A stretch of DNA of 64,000 nt from CAMBRQ01 sp945870325 (GTDB taxonomy: Bacteria; Bacillota; Clostridia; Lachnospirales; Lachnospiraceae), in NCBI RefSeq assembly GCF_050313795.1, contig NZ_JBNPMC010000008.1:1-64000 (forward strand), given 5' to 3'. The notes beneath the pieces are model-generated. The model was not told the origin of the DNA, ran no database searches, and saw only the letters and a list, made by a program, of their open reading frames with translations. How positions within the stretch are numbered: the first letter of the stretch is position 1; each line of letters opens with the position of its first letter. The position numbers and the translations under genes were made by a program. Below, piece after piece: positions 34,469 through 43,418 of this stretch.

Positions 34469-35227
34469 ATGAATCAAAGGCAAAAACCTTCACAAAAAAA
34501 GAAGGGCGCTACCGTTGCAGCAGTATTGTGCTTTGTGGCAGCAATCGCAATAGTTGGAACATATACATTCAATGACTACAAAAAGACACAACAGAAAGAA
34601 CAGCTTGCGCGGGCCGAAGAGACGAATGAAACAGAAGATAAGAAGGTAGAGGAACCGGCAGAAGAGGCGAATAACCTGGTGGTAAGTAACCAGAATGAGT
34701 CCCCGGCAGAAGATGAGCAGAATCAGACGGACAACCAGACGGATGGGACGGCAGGTACAGCTGGCGCAGCCGGAGCCCAGAGCACAGCAGGAAACAGTGC
34801 TTCTATTAATTTTAGCGAAGACAGCAAACTGTTATGGCCGGTGAATGGCACGATTCTTATGAGTTATAGTATGGACAAGACCGTATATTTCTCAACTCTG
34901 GATCAGTATAAGTACAATCCGGCAGTAATTATTTCCGGAGCCGAAGGTGACCAGGTAATCTGTGGAACAACCGGAATTGTGAAGTCTATTGATGTAACTG
35001 CGGAGACCGGGACAACGGTCAATGTGGATATCGGAAATGGCTATGAGTTGTTCTATGGACAGTTAAAGGAAGTGCCTGTAAAGGTTGGAGATTATGTAGA
35101 GGCTAAGACCGTGCTCGGCTATGTGAGCCAGCCGACGAAGTACTATAGCGTTGAAGGATGCAATGTGTATTTTGAGATGCGTAAGGATGGACAGCCGGTA
35201 AATCCGGTGGAGTATCTCGAAGAGTAG
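34469..35227 (+). CDS. SpoIIQ-like protein with degenerate M23/LytM domain
   Basis: A 252-residue protein with an N-terminal membrane segment (about residues 14-33), a long acidic Gln/Ala/Gly linker (to about 115), and a C-terminal LytM fold (about 125-250). The zinc ligands of active M23 peptidases (HxxxD and HxH) appear to be replaced: YNPAVIIS stands where the first His is expected and NVYFEMR where HxHFE is expected. It is probably catalytically inactive. SpoIIQ is a forespore membrane protein that docks to SpoIIIAH across the septum, and degenerate LytM sites are known in that family. Its place right after the spoIID gene supports this assignment. Confidence 0.8.
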   Translation: MNQRQKPSQKKKGATVAAVLCFVAAIAIVGTYTFNDYKKTQQKEQLARAEETNETEDKKVEEPAEEANNLVVSNQNESPAEDEQNQTDNQTDGTAGTAGAAGAQSTAGNSASINFSEDSKLLWPVNGTILMSYSMDKTVYFSTLDQYKYNPAVIISGAEGDQVICGTTGIVKSIDVTAETGTTVNVDIGNGYELFYGQLKEVPVKVGDYVEAKTVLGYVSQPTKYYSVEGCNVYFEMRKDGQPVNPVEYLEE

Positions 35228-35305
35228 TGGGGACGGGGAAAATTGCATTTTCCCCCGTCCCTGATTCATTTTGCCGTGTCCCTTTTTGGATTTGCCGTGT
35301 CCCCA
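35228..35305 (-). repeat. GGGAC repeat element, copy b (inverted)
   Basis: The palindrome (about 35228-35262) comes first on the + strand, then two ATTTGCCGTGTCCC units, so this copy is in the opposite orientation to the others. It begins immediately at the stop codon of the SpoIIQ-like gene. Confidence 0.8.
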
Positions 35306-35379
35306 TTTGATAATTGTGGAAAAAATCCTATAATTAGTCTATAATTGAAATGATTATAGATGAGGTAAAGAGAGAGAAT

Positions 35380-35649
35380 ATGAACTATACATATATTGTA
35401 AAATGTAGAGACGGAAGTCTGTATACAGGATGGACGAATGATATAGAGAAACGTATAGAAGCCCATAATGCGGGGAAAGGTGCGAAGTATACCAAGTCGA
35501 GGCGACCAGTAACTTTGGTCTATTATGAGGAATTTGCAACGAAGCAGGAAGCCATGAAGCGTGAGTATGCGATCAAGCATATGAAGAGGAAAGAGAAGGA
35601 AAAGGTCATTGGGGACAGGGCAAATCCAAAAAGGGACACGGCAAATTAA
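35380..35649 (+). CDS. GIY-YIG nuclease-domain protein with repeat-derived C-terminus
   Basis: An 89-residue protein of the small GIY-YIG (YhbQ/UPF0213) family. The YIV...YTG core motif is at residues 5-17, followed by the conserved helix with RIEAHNAGKGAKYTKSRRPV and a Glu in YYEEF. ATG 35380 starts the domain directly; an ATG 30 bases upstream is possible. The family normally ends near the HMKRKEKEKVI segment. Here the last ~12 residues (GDRANPKRDTAN) are read from the GGGAC repeat element at 35610, which has replaced the original end of the gene. The catalytic part is not affected. Confidence 0.85.
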   Translation: MNYTYIVKCRDGSLYTGWTNDIEKRIEAHNAGKGAKYTKSRRPVTLVYYEEFATKQEAMKREYAIKHMKRKEKEKVIGDRANPKRDTAN

Positions 35650-35689
35650 ATTGGGGACGGGGGAAAATTGCAATTTCCCCCGTCCCCAA
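35610..35689 (+). repeat. GGGAC repeat element, copy c
   Basis: Two direct units (ggggacagggcaaat and gggacacggcaaat), then a palindrome of about 37 bp. It overlaps the 3' end of the GIY-YIG gene and supplies its stop codon. The hairpin could terminate both this gene and the convergent hemolysin III gene. Confidence 0.85.
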
Positions 35690-35698
35690 TGCGTAGTA

Positions 35699-36361
35699 TT
35701 AAAGTATGAAAGCATACATCACTATAAAGTGGCAAGCGCTTCCGCCCATTACAAATAGGTGGAAAATCTCATGGCTGCCGAAGTATTTGTGTCTGCTGTT
35801 GAATAGTGGAAGTTTCAAAGCGTATATCACCCCACCCACTGTATAGATAATTCCACCTGCAAGAAGCCAGCCAAAGGCTGCCGGAGACATGGAATTAAGG
35901 ATTTGGGTGAATGCAAGCACGCAGGTCCAGCCCATGCCGATGTAAAGTACGGATGATACCCATTTCGGACAATACACCCAGAACGCTTTGATCAGGATGC
36001 CGACAAGGGCGATTCCCCATACAATGCTTAAGAGAATGATTCCTGTCTTGCCGCCCAATACTAATAAGCAGATCGGAGTATAACTTCCGGCTATAAGTAC
36101 ACTGATCATCATATGATCGATTTTCTTTAATATTGTATTGATCTTATCAGATTTATCGAACGTGTGATAAGTGGTGCTGGCTGCGTATAATAATATTAAA
36201 CTTGCTGTGTAGATTGCGATGGATATCACATATATATGGCTGGGTTCATGTGCTGCCTTTATTAGCAATGGAACCGCTGCAAATATCGCCATTAGCATTC
36301 CGATGAAATGTGTGATTGCACTTCCGGGGTCTTTAATGTGTTCTTCTATTGTTCGTGCCAT
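35699..36361 (-). CDS. Hemolysin III family (PAQR-type) membrane protein
   Basis: A 220-residue protein with seven membrane segments. It has the conserved N-terminal EEHIKDPGSAITHFIG segment and the metal-type residues of the PAQR fold: a Ser/His-containing first helix, the STTYHTFD motif, and a C-terminal HEIFHLFVMGGSACHF motif. The family is widespread; proposed functions include membrane fluidity control and hydrolase activity, and true haemolysis is doubtful. The start is fixed by aggagg 8 bases upstream on the minus strand. Confidence 0.9.
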   Translation of the reverse strand: MARTIEEHIKDPGSAITHFIGMLMAIFAAVPLLIKAAHEPSHIYVISIAIYTASLILLYAASTTYHTFDKSDKINTILKKIDHMMISVLIAGSYTPICLLVLGGKTGIILLSIVWGIALVGILIKAFWVYCPKWVSSVLYIGMGWTCVLAFTQILNSMSPAAFGWLLAGGIIYTVGGVIYALKLPLFNSRHKYFGSHEIFHLFVMGGSACHFIVMYAFIL

Positions 36362-36552
36362 ATGAATACCTCCTAAAAATATATTGAAATTACAACATGT
36401 AGTTTTGAAAACTATGTTATCTATATGTGTATATTATACCCTATATTCCAAAAAAGCAAGCATTATATTAAAAATTAATAATTTAGAGAACTGGATTGGT
36501 CAAATATAAAATAACTGGCTGTTTCTGCGTAACCACTCTGGTGGTATTATAT

Positions 36553-36581
36553 TTGACAGTTATATGATTGATCATTATAAA
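36553..36581 (+). promoter_or_regulatory. Promoter of the ECF S-component gene
   Basis: A consensus TTGACA (36553-36558), a 17-bp spacer and TATAAA (36576-36581). Transcription from about 36588 leaves too little leader for the ATG at 36595, which favours ATG 36628. Confidence 0.65.
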
Positions 36582-36627
36582 TTATAGGTCAAGAATGAGT
36601 ATAGAGGAAAGGTTAGGGTATAATAGG

Positions 36628-37212
36628 ATGGGAATCAGTATGGCAAGAGCAGATGTAACAGGAACAGACAGAGTAAAGGCGATGGTTATCACCGCATTTT
36701 TTGCAGCGATTACATTTCTCGGAATTCAGTCATTTAGAATACCGCTTCCGGCAGCAGTTGGAACGCCGTTTGTACATTTTGGACACATATTTGTAGTAAT
36801 GGGAGTGTTGATTCAGGGTGGAAAAAGAGGTGCTGTATCAGGAACTGTCGGATTGGTAATTTTTGATATTTTGAATGGATATATGCAGGATATTCCACAG
36901 GTATTTATTGAGACGATTGTCAAATGTCTGATTGTAGGCGCGATATTTGTCATTATGAAAAAGCGGGCGGATGGCAATAAGACGAAAGAATATACAAGTG
37001 CTGTCATCTGTGCAGTGATCTATGGGTGCCTGAATATTTTGATTGAACTGGTTATGGGGACGATTAAGATGATGATACTTGGAAGTGGTTTTGCGGCAGC
37101 CTTTATGGGATCAGTGGTATCCATTCCTGCAACAGCGATTAATGCGGTGTTCATGATTATTGCAATTGCGGTTTTATATAAGCCGGTGGAAAGCATTTAT
37201 AAGAGAATATAA
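36628..37212 (+). CDS. ECF transporter S component
   Basis: A membrane protein of about 194 residues with five to six hydrophobic segments, typical of the substrate-binding subunit of energy-coupling-factor vitamin transporters. The N-terminal basic end, the FFAAITFLGIQSFRIPLP segment, and the FVHFGHIFVVMG segment fit the family. The substrate cannot be told from the sequence. No EcfA or EcfT gene is nearby, so it would share a common energising module (group II ECF). The start is uncertain: ATG 36595, 36628 and 36640 are in frame; 36628 agrees best with the promoter and a taggg 9 bases upstream. Confidence 0.8.
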   Translation: MGISMARADVTGTDRVKAMVITAFFAAITFLGIQSFRIPLPAAVGTPFVHFGHIFVVMGVLIQGGKRGAVSGTVGLVIFDILNGYMQDIPQVFIETIVKCLIVGAIFVIMKKRADGNKTKEYTSAVICAVIYGCLNILIELVMGTIKMMILGSGFAAAFMGSVVSIPATAINAVFMIIAIAVLYKPVESIYKRI

Positions 37213-37231
37213 AGTTAAGAATGAAATGAAG

Positions 37232-37277
37232 AAAAGCCTCTGGAGTGGAAATACGACTTTCTACTTCGGAGGCTTTT
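37232..37277. terminator. Bidirectional terminator between ECF S component and spmA
   Basis: aaaagcctc (37232-37240) pairs with gaggctttt (37269-37277), with further imperfect pairing inside. It can end transcription from both convergent genes. Confidence 0.7.
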
Positions 37278-37285
37278 AGAACGTT

Positions 37286-37894
37286 CTAGTCCCGATCCAT
37301 TATTTTGCAATATATTATAGCGGCAAGTGTGCTGATTGCCGTTGCTATAATGCCGGCTCCCACAATTGCCGCAGGATTTACGCTGCCATACTGACTCCGA
37401 TATGCAATGACATTGACAGGGATTATCTGCAAAGACGAGATGTTGATGATCAAAAAAGTACACATCTCATTACTTGCAATTCCTTTTTTACTTACTGGTC
37501 CTGGCATACGCCCCTTTCTTCTGTCATCTTCCAGCCGTCCAAGTTCTTCCATTGCTTTTAAACCTGCCGGAGTCGCCGCCCACCCAAGACCAAGAACATT
37601 AGCAATCATATTGGTCGTGATGTGTTGTTCCGCTGGATGACCAACTGGAAGGCTAGGAAATAAGAAACGAATCATTGGCTGGATCTTTTTAGAGGCGGCA
37701 CTTATAATTCCTGCTTTTGTTGCGATTTCCATCAATCCGACCCATAACGACATGACTCCCATCATGGTGATACAGAGCGTAATGGCCTCTTTGGAGGAGT
37801 CGATGGCAGCGTTCGTAATATCCGGCATTCGTCCGGTAAAGGCAGCGAAGATGATGCCGAGCAATATCATGCCCGCCCACAGATAATTTAACAT
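37286..37894 (-). CDS. spmA: Spore maturation protein A
   Basis: A 202-residue membrane protein of the nucleoside-recognition (Gate) family. SpmA and SpmB together are needed for spore core dehydration. The SpmA signature is clear: LNYLWAGMILLGIIFAAFTG at the N-terminus, ITLCITMMGVMSLWVGLMEI, and NMIANVLGLGWAATPAG. ATG 37894 has ggagg 8 bases upstream; the longer frame is not supported. In most Clostridia spmB follows directly on the same strand. Here spmB is about 4 kb away on the other strand (41895-42422), separated by a MATE gene and a beta-galactosidase gene. Confidence 0.92.
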   Translation of the reverse strand: MLNYLWAGMILLGIIFAAFTGRMPDITNAAIDSSKEAITLCITMMGVMSLWVGLMEIATKAGIISAASKKIQPMIRFLFPSLPVGHPAEQHITTNMIANVLGLGWAATPAGLKAMEELGRLEDDRRKGRMPGPVSKKGIASNEMCTFLIINISSLQIIPVNVIAYRSQYGSVNPAAIVGAGIIATAISTLAAIIYCKIMDRD

Positions 37895-37976
37895 ATGAGG
37901 AACCTCCATTTGGGATATTCGTATTCTATCTCCTATAATAAATATGTAGGTGAAGGGATAATTAGGACGCAAATAG

Positions 37977-37999
37977 AAAAAAGGGACAGGGAAAAGTTG
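37977..37999 (-). repeat. GGGAC repeat fragment, copy d
   Basis: aaaaagggacagggaaaa resembles a single GGGACAGGGCAAAT unit with changes. No palindrome is attached. It lies between the 3' end of the MATE gene and the spmA upstream region, so it marks a possible rearrangement junction. Confidence 0.45.
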
Positions 38000-39403
38000 C
38001 TATTGTGTATCTTCTAGTTTCCTCCACACGGTCATCATCATTGTAACAAAACATGCTATGCCACCCAGGAAATTTGAAATGGGCTCTGCTAAGAATACGC
38101 CATTTGTTCCGAGTCCGGCGATGGTCGGGAGCCACAGGGTCAGTGGAATGACGATAATAGCCTTGCGGAACAGGGAGAAGAAGACAGCGTGCCGGTATTT
38201 GCCAAGGGCAGTGAAGGTAGACTGTCCGGCGAATTGGAGTGCCATCATGAATATACCGAAGAAATATAGTCTCATGGCAGGTACACCTGCTTCCAGAAGT
38301 TCCGGATCACTGTTGAACAGGTGGATGAAGAAGCGTGGGAAGAAGAACAGGAGCGCCCACGCGGCTAAGGTAAATATGATAGAAAATATGGTGGTAAAAC
38401 TGATCGCGGATTTGACCCGTTTATATTCTTTTGCGCCATAGTTGAAACTCATCACAGGTTGGGCACCGCTGGACATGCCGCTTACGGGCATGGTTATGAT
38501 CTCGCGGACGGAATTAATTACAGTCATGATGCCGACGTACAGATCGCCTCCATAGCGCTGCAGCGTAGCATTGCAGATAATCTGTACGGAGCCATTGGTA
38601 ATGGACATGATGAATCCTGCAAGACCTAAAGCAGTGATTTCTTTAATTAGAGATATTTGTAATCTCATACATTTCTTAGTTAACTTAATAATTGCTTTAT
38701 CGCCGACTAAGAAGTGTAATACCCAGATAGAGGAGATGCACTGGGAGATAATTGTTGCCAGCGCAGCACCCTGGACTCCCATATGAAAGACGAAGATGAA
38801 CAGTGGGTCCAGCAGGAGATTCAAGATCGCACCGATGGAGACTGTCAGCATTCCGGTAATGCCAAATCCCTGGGCATTGATGAAGTTATTCATGCCAAGG
38901 CTCGTCATGACGAATAATGTCCCCAGCAGGTAGATGCGAAGGTATGCATTGGCATAGGGATAAGTAATATCACTGGCGCCAAAGAGATAGAGCAGCGGAT
39001 GCTTAAAGATATAACATATAACAGCCAGAACTGTGCCGGATAGTAAGAGCATGGCGAAGGAATTGCCCATGATTTTCTGAGCACGTTTTGTTTCCCCAGC
39101 ACCTCGTGACATTGAGAAAAGCGGTGCCCCTCCCATTCCGAATAGATTAGCGAATGCGGTGATGATCGTAATGATCGGAAGTGCCAGCCCGATTCCGGTT
39201 AATGCCTGTGTTGAAGTGTGTGGAATATGACCGATATAAATGCGGTCTACCACGTTATATAAGACATTAATTAGTTGTGCTAATGTCATGGGGATAGCGA
39301 GCCGCAGTATGTTAGAGGATATGCTGCCCTGACTGAAATCCTGCGCTTCTTTGGCAGCATGGCTGGAAATAAGATTTTTAAAATGTTTTGATACCATTGT
39401 CAT
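38000..39403 (-). CDS. MATE family efflux transporter
   Basis: A 467-residue, 12-helix multidrug/toxin extrusion protein driven by an ion gradient. Typical segments are ILRLAIPMTLAQLINVLYNVVDRIYIGHI at the start of the first half (quoted as the hallmark region, residues ~30-60), GMGGAPLFSMSRGAGE, and PVMSFNYGAKEYKRVKSA in the middle. ATG 39403 is chosen because ggtgat precedes it on the minus strand; the frame is open 19 codons further. The stop codon lies at the edge of the repeat fragment at 37977. The substrate is unknown. Confidence 0.9.
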   Translation of the reverse strand: MTMVSKHFKNLISSHAAKEAQDFSQGSISSNILRLAIPMTLAQLINVLYNVVDRIYIGHIPHTSTQALTGIGLALPIITIITAFANLFGMGGAPLFSMSRGAGETKRAQKIMGNSFAMLLLSGTVLAVICYIFKHPLLYLFGASDITYPYANAYLRIYLLGTLFVMTSLGMNNFINAQGFGITGMLTVSIGAILNLLLDPLFIFVFHMGVQGAALATIISQCISSIWVLHFLVGDKAIIKLTKKCMRLQISLIKEITALGLAGFIMSITNGSVQIICNATLQRYGGDLYVGIMTVINSVREIITMPVSGMSSGAQPVMSFNYGAKEYKRVKSAISFTTIFSIIFTLAAWALLFFFPRFFIHLFNSDPELLEAGVPAMRLYFFGIFMMALQFAGQSTFTALGKYRHAVFFSLFRKAIIVIPLTLWLPTIAGLGTNGVFLAEPISNFLGGIACFVTMMMTVWRKLEDTQ

Positions 39404-39715
39404 ATAATCACCATTTCTTTTGCTTTTTATATATTTATTAGGGAATTTTGTCATATACATCTTAGAGGGTTATGATTCCTGCAACAATAAAATCATACAG
39501 ACTATATAATGTAGTATATGCGTTCTGTGATTTATTTTCAATGAGACAAATGTATGGCAAATATATTTTTTTGCAGAAACGTGAGAGAGATTAATGTAAA
39601 AGAATAAAGTAAAATGTGTTTGCCAGTACAGAGACAGTATAAAGTATGATATACTGAAACTAAAATATATCGAAAGAAACATACAGAAAAGATATGACAG
39701 TAAAGGAGAGATAAT

Positions 39716-41776
39716 ATGAATCACAAACAGAATTATCAGTGGCAGAAAATGACGATGGGAACTTGCTATTATCCGGAGCATTGGAATAAAGAATTATGGC
39801 CGCAGGATCTGGATCGGATGCTGGAAGCAGGAATCACGGTGATTCGAATTGCAGAATTCGCGTGGAATAAAGTAGAACCGGAAGAAGGAGTATTTACTTT
39901 TGATTTCTTTGATGAGTTCCTGGATCTGTGCAGCAAGAAGGAGATGAAGGTTATATTCGGAACACCGACGGCAACGCCTCCTGCGTGGCTGACTGAGAAG
40001 TACCCAGAAGTGTTGAATGCAAGAAAGGACGGGGTGCTTTATCGGCATGGCGGAAGAAGGCACTACAACTATAATTCTCCGATTTATCAGAAGTTGAGTG
40101 CACGGATCGTGGAGAAGGAAGCAGAGCATTATGGCAAACATCCGGCAATCGTTGGATGGCAGATTGATAATGAACTGAACTGTGAGACTTGTGAATTCTA
40201 TTCAGAGTCAGATTCGGAAGCATTCCGCGTATTTCTTCAGAAAAAATACGGGACACTTGAGAAATTGAATGAGGCATGGGGAACTATTTTCTGGAACCAG
40301 ACTTATACAGACTGGGAGCAGATCTATGTGCCGCGGACGGTTCTGAATGAGGGAATTAATCCGCATCAGCACCTGGATTATTACAGATTCATTTCGGACA
40401 GCATGCTGAGATATTGCAAAATGCAGGCAGAGATTATTCGGAAATACAAAAAGCCGGAGGATTTCGTTACTACGAACGGAATGTTCTGGAATGTGGACAA
40501 TCACCGTATGGAAAAAGACTGCCTGGATGTGTATACCTATGATTCTTATCCAAGTTTCGCATTCGGACTGGATAGGAATCTGGAGACGGCAGACGATCTG
40601 AATGACCGCAAATGGACCATGCACCTGAACGAAGTGCGCTCTATCTGTCCGCATTTCGGAATTATGGAGCAGCAGTCAGGAGCAAATGGATGGACAACCC
40701 GGATGGAGGGACCGGCGCCAAGACCGGGACAGTTAACGCTCTGGGCAATGCAGAGTGTGGCACAGGGAGCCGATTATATCTCATTCTTCCGCTGGAGAAC
40801 CTGTACGGTAGGAACGGAGATCTACTGGCATGGAATTCTGGATTATGATAACAGGGATAACCGGAAGATTGCAGAGGTGCGAGATTTCTATAAGAAGTTG
40901 AAAACATTAGATCCAGTATGTGGTGCTAAGAATGTGGCGGCATTTGCACTGGTGAAAGACTATGATAATGAATGGGATATAGAGGTGGATGCATGGCATC
41001 AGAGAGTTTGGAAAGCAAGTGAAAAGGAGATCTTTGTTGCGTCCGAACTGAATCATACCCCTTATGATGTGATTTACCTGCAAGAAGACAGTGAGGTAGA
41101 AGACCTTGCCGCATATCCGGTGATATTCTATCCGCATCCGACTTTGATGAGCGAAGAACGGGCTGCTCTTCTAAAATCCTATGTGGATCGGGGAGGTGCT
41201 TTGATTATTGGATGCCGTGCCGGGTATAAAGATATGAATGGCAGATGTGTCATGCTGCCACAGCCGGGGCTTCTTCAGGAACTTACGGGATCGGATGTCA
41301 GAGATTTCACATTCACAAGTCCGGCAGAGGAGCCGGTTCTGGCTGATTTTGGAGGAGAACGGATAGAGATGCCTCTATTCAATGATATCATGGATACGTT
41401 GGAAGATACGAAAGTGCTGGCAGTATATGAGAATAGCTATTATGCCGGAAAGGCTGCGGTGACAGAGAAACAGACAGGAAAAGGACGGACAATCCATTTC
41501 GGCAGTACATTCTCCAGAGAGAATGTGAAGAAGTTATTGGAATATACGGGAATTCTTGAACCGTTCGGAGAATTCATAGAAGCCCCGGAGACGGTACAGG
41601 TGGTAATGAGAGAAAATGGCGGGAAGAGGTATCTGTTCGTGCTGAACTTCCAGGCAGAAGAGGTGGAATGTGTATTGAAGAAACCGGGGAAACTGATGTA
41701 TACAGGGGAGACAGTAGAAGGAACATTGAGGCTTCCGGCATTTGGAACTGCGGTGTATGAGATGGTAGAAGAGTAG
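39716..41776 (+). CDS. Beta-galactosidase, glycoside hydrolase family 42
   Basis: A 686-residue GH42 enzyme that hydrolyses beta-galactosides such as lactose or galacto-oligosaccharides. The (beta/alpha)8 barrel carries the acid/base Glu153 (QIDNELNC) and the nucleophile Glu318 (FGIMEQQSG). The GTPTATPPAW segment and the trimer-forming and C-terminal beta domains follow in normal order. There is no signal peptide, so it acts in the cytoplasm on imported sugar. Start ATG 39716 has aaggagag upstream. It stands alone, without a transporter or regulator gene next to it. Confidence 0.94.
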   Translation: MNHKQNYQWQKMTMGTCYYPEHWNKELWPQDLDRMLEAGITVIRIAEFAWNKVEPEEGVFTFDFFDEFLDLCSKKEMKVIFGTPTATPPAWLTEKYPEVLNARKDGVLYRHGGRRHYNYNSPIYQKLSARIVEKEAEHYGKHPAIVGWQIDNELNCETCEFYSESDSEAFRVFLQKKYGTLEKLNEAWGTIFWNQTYTDWEQIYVPRTVLNEGINPHQHLDYYRFISDSMLRYCKMQAEIIRKYKKPEDFVTTNGMFWNVDNHRMEKDCLDVYTYDSYPSFAFGLDRNLETADDLNDRKWTMHLNEVRSICPHFGIMEQQSGANGWTTRMEGPAPRPGQLTLWAMQSVAQGADYISFFRWRTCTVGTEIYWHGILDYDNRDNRKIAEVRDFYKKLKTLDPVCGAKNVAAFALVKDYDNEWDIEVDAWHQRVWKASEKEIFVASELNHTPYDVIYLQEDSEVEDLAAYPVIFYPHPTLMSEERAALLKSYVDRGGALIIGCRAGYKDMNGRCVMLPQPGLLQELTGSDVRDFTFTSPAEEPVLADFGGERIEMPLFNDIMDTLEDTKVLAVYENSYYAGKAAVTEKQTGKGRTIHFGSTFSRENVKKLLEYTGILEPFGEFIEAPETVQVVMRENGGKRYLFVLNFQAEEVECVLKKPGKLMYTGETVEGTLRLPAFGTAVYEMVEE

Positions 41777-41788
41777 AATCATCAAAAA

Positions 41789-41865
41789 GGGACAGGGCAA
41801 ATCCAAAAGGGGACACGGCAAATCGCATTGGGGACGGGGGAAATTGCAATTTCCTCCGTCCCCAA
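41789..41865 (+). repeat. GGGAC repeat element, copy e
   Basis: Units at 41789-41802 (gggacagggcaaat) and 41809-41823 (ggggacacggcaaat), then a palindrome at 41828-41865 with one mismatch. It lies between the beta-galactosidase stop and spmB. Confidence 0.85.
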
Positions 41866-41894
41866 TGCATATACATAGATAGGGGGTGTACTGT

Positions 41895-42422
41895 ATGAAT
41901 TTATTATTATATGTGACAGATTTTATCGTGCCTCTTGTGATCTTTGGAATTGTCAGTTACGGTATCCTAATGAAGGTCAACGTCTATGACACATTCATCA
42001 AAGGTGCGAAGAGTGGTTTCTTTACCGTAATCAAGATTATGCCAACCCTGGTTGGGCTGATGGTGGCGGTGGGAATACTGCGTGCATCGGGATTCCTGGA
42101 TTTCCTGTCGGAGGTCATAGGGATGTTCACAGAATATATTGGCTTCCCGGGGGAACTGGTGCCGCTTACGGTGGTGAAGATGTTTTCATCGTCTGCTGCA
42201 ACCGGGCTTTTATTGGACGTATTCAAGGAATATGGCACGGATTCTTACATAGGGCTGATTGCATCGATCAGCATGTCTTGTACGGAAACGATATTCTATA
42301 CTATGAGCGTATATTATATGACGGCGAAGGTAACGAAGACGAGATATACGCTGGGAGGCGCGTTATTCGCTACATTTGCGGGCTTGGTGGCGAGCGTGAT
42401 TCTGGCGGGGATGATGGTGTGA
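41895..42422 (+). CDS. spmB: Spore maturation protein B
   Basis: A 175-residue membrane protein, partner of SpmA. Recognisable segments are IVPLVIFGIVSYGILMKVNV, FIKGAKSGFFTVIKIMPTLVG, and VKMFSSSAATGLLLDVFKEYGTD, with SMSCTETIFYTMSVYY near the end (each is a family hallmark). ATG 41895 has agggggtg 7 bases before it. It is preceded by a GGGAC repeat rather than by spmA, its normal operon partner, which is at 37286-37894 on the other strand. Confidence 0.92.
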   Translation: MNLLLYVTDFIVPLVIFGIVSYGILMKVNVYDTFIKGAKSGFFTVIKIMPTLVGLMVAVGILRASGFLDFLSEVIGMFTEYIGFPGELVPLTVVKMFSSSAATGLLLDVFKEYGTDSYIGLIASISMSCTETIFYTMSVYYMTAKVTKTRYTLGGALFATFAGLVASVILAGMMV

Positions 42423-42455
42423 TAAGATAAATTAATCCCAATGGGATAAAATAGA

Positions 42456-42487
42456 AGAACCGGTATAATACGTATTACACCGGTTCT
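42456..42487. terminator. Bidirectional terminator after spmB
   Basis: A 32-bp near-perfect palindrome (agaaccggt...accggttct, with an inner ataatac/gtattac pairing) between convergent genes. Confidence 0.75.
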
Positions 42488-42514
42488 GTTAAAAGTAAGA
42501 TATTGATGTTATAT

Positions 42515-43270
42515 TTATTTCTTCCCTTTGCTCTTATCGCGAGGATTCTTCCAGATATTAAGCGCAGCAATAATTCCGACAATATACAAGATGCTTATGA
42601 GAATGGTCGGATTATCCTTAAGCAGATAAGTAACCGCCACAATTGCTGCCAATGAGATTGTTAACTGGAATGCAGTCAGAAGTCTTTTTTCTTTCACTTC
42701 TTTTGCCTGCTGCAAGAATTCCAGTCTCTCTTGTTCTAATTTGAGATAGTCCATAAGATCCTCGTCTTTGATGCGGGACAGGATTAGCTGATCTCTGGAG
42801 TAACTGTTATCCTTAGAGCGGAAATGGAAGAAATGCCTCTTCGGTCCCTCATCTTCGTCAAAATCAAAGTCGTCACTGGAATCCTTGGTATAGGATGATC
42901 TTATGAAACTGGCAGACTTCTGTGTGCCAGAGGAGTTGTTCTGTGAAGTGTTACCGCCAAATCCGTTGTTATTGGACTGGCTTGCAGCGGACTGGTGTGT
43001 GTCGGATGACCCAGGAGCAGCGGCTGTATTCGGGGCGGGACTCTCAGTCACAGGTTCTGCTGTCGCGGGTTCTGCTGCCATAATCGGTGCGGCAGACTGG
43101 ACTGGGGTATTAACTTCAGATGTTTCGGAAGCAGTCTTGGCTTGGTTTGCTTTATCAGCAACGTTATCTTCAACTTTATTTTCAGCCTCATCAGAGGCAG
43201 TTTTGTTCACGAGTGGGACGATTTTATTTTCGGTATTTTCTTCTTTTACAACGCTTAATTCTTCAGACAC
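42515..43270 (-). CDS. Uncharacterised protein with acidic low-complexity N-terminus and two C-terminal membrane segments
   Basis: A 251-residue protein; GTG 43270 is chosen because ggaggg lies 7 bases upstream on the minus strand. The N-terminal ~120 residues are Ala/Pro/Glu/Ser/Thr-rich and unordered. A short acidic-aromatic stretch (DDFDFDEDEGPKRHFFHF) follows, then a helix (about 155-195) with RDQLILSRIKDEDLMDYLKL and two membrane segments (about 200-240). The basic end faces the cytoplasm. I do not recognise a family. The layout, a cytoplasmic disordered arm attached to a two-helix membrane hairpin, suggests a scaffold or regulatory protein. Confidence 0.7.
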   Translation of the reverse strand: MSEELSVVKEENTENKIVPLVNKTASDEAENKVEDNVADKANQAKTASETSEVNTPVQSAAPIMAAEPATAEPVTESPAPNTAAAPGSSDTHQSAASQSNNNGFGGNTSQNNSSGTQKSASFIRSSYTKDSSDDFDFDEDEGPKRHFFHFRSKDNSYSRDQLILSRIKDEDLMDYLKLEQERLEFLQQAKEVKEKRLLTAFQLTISLAAIVAVTYLLKDNPTILISILYIVGIIAALNIWKNPRDKSKGKK

Positions 43271-43418
43271 GAGTAATCCCTCCATAATCAATTTCTTCTA
43301 TCATAGCAATTTTCGACATAAAATTCAAGAAATCCGACAAATTGTAATTCTTAATTTTATAGAAATACCCTTATAAAAGTGTTAAAATGAATCAGAATGA
43401 CAAAAGAAAGGTTTTGAT

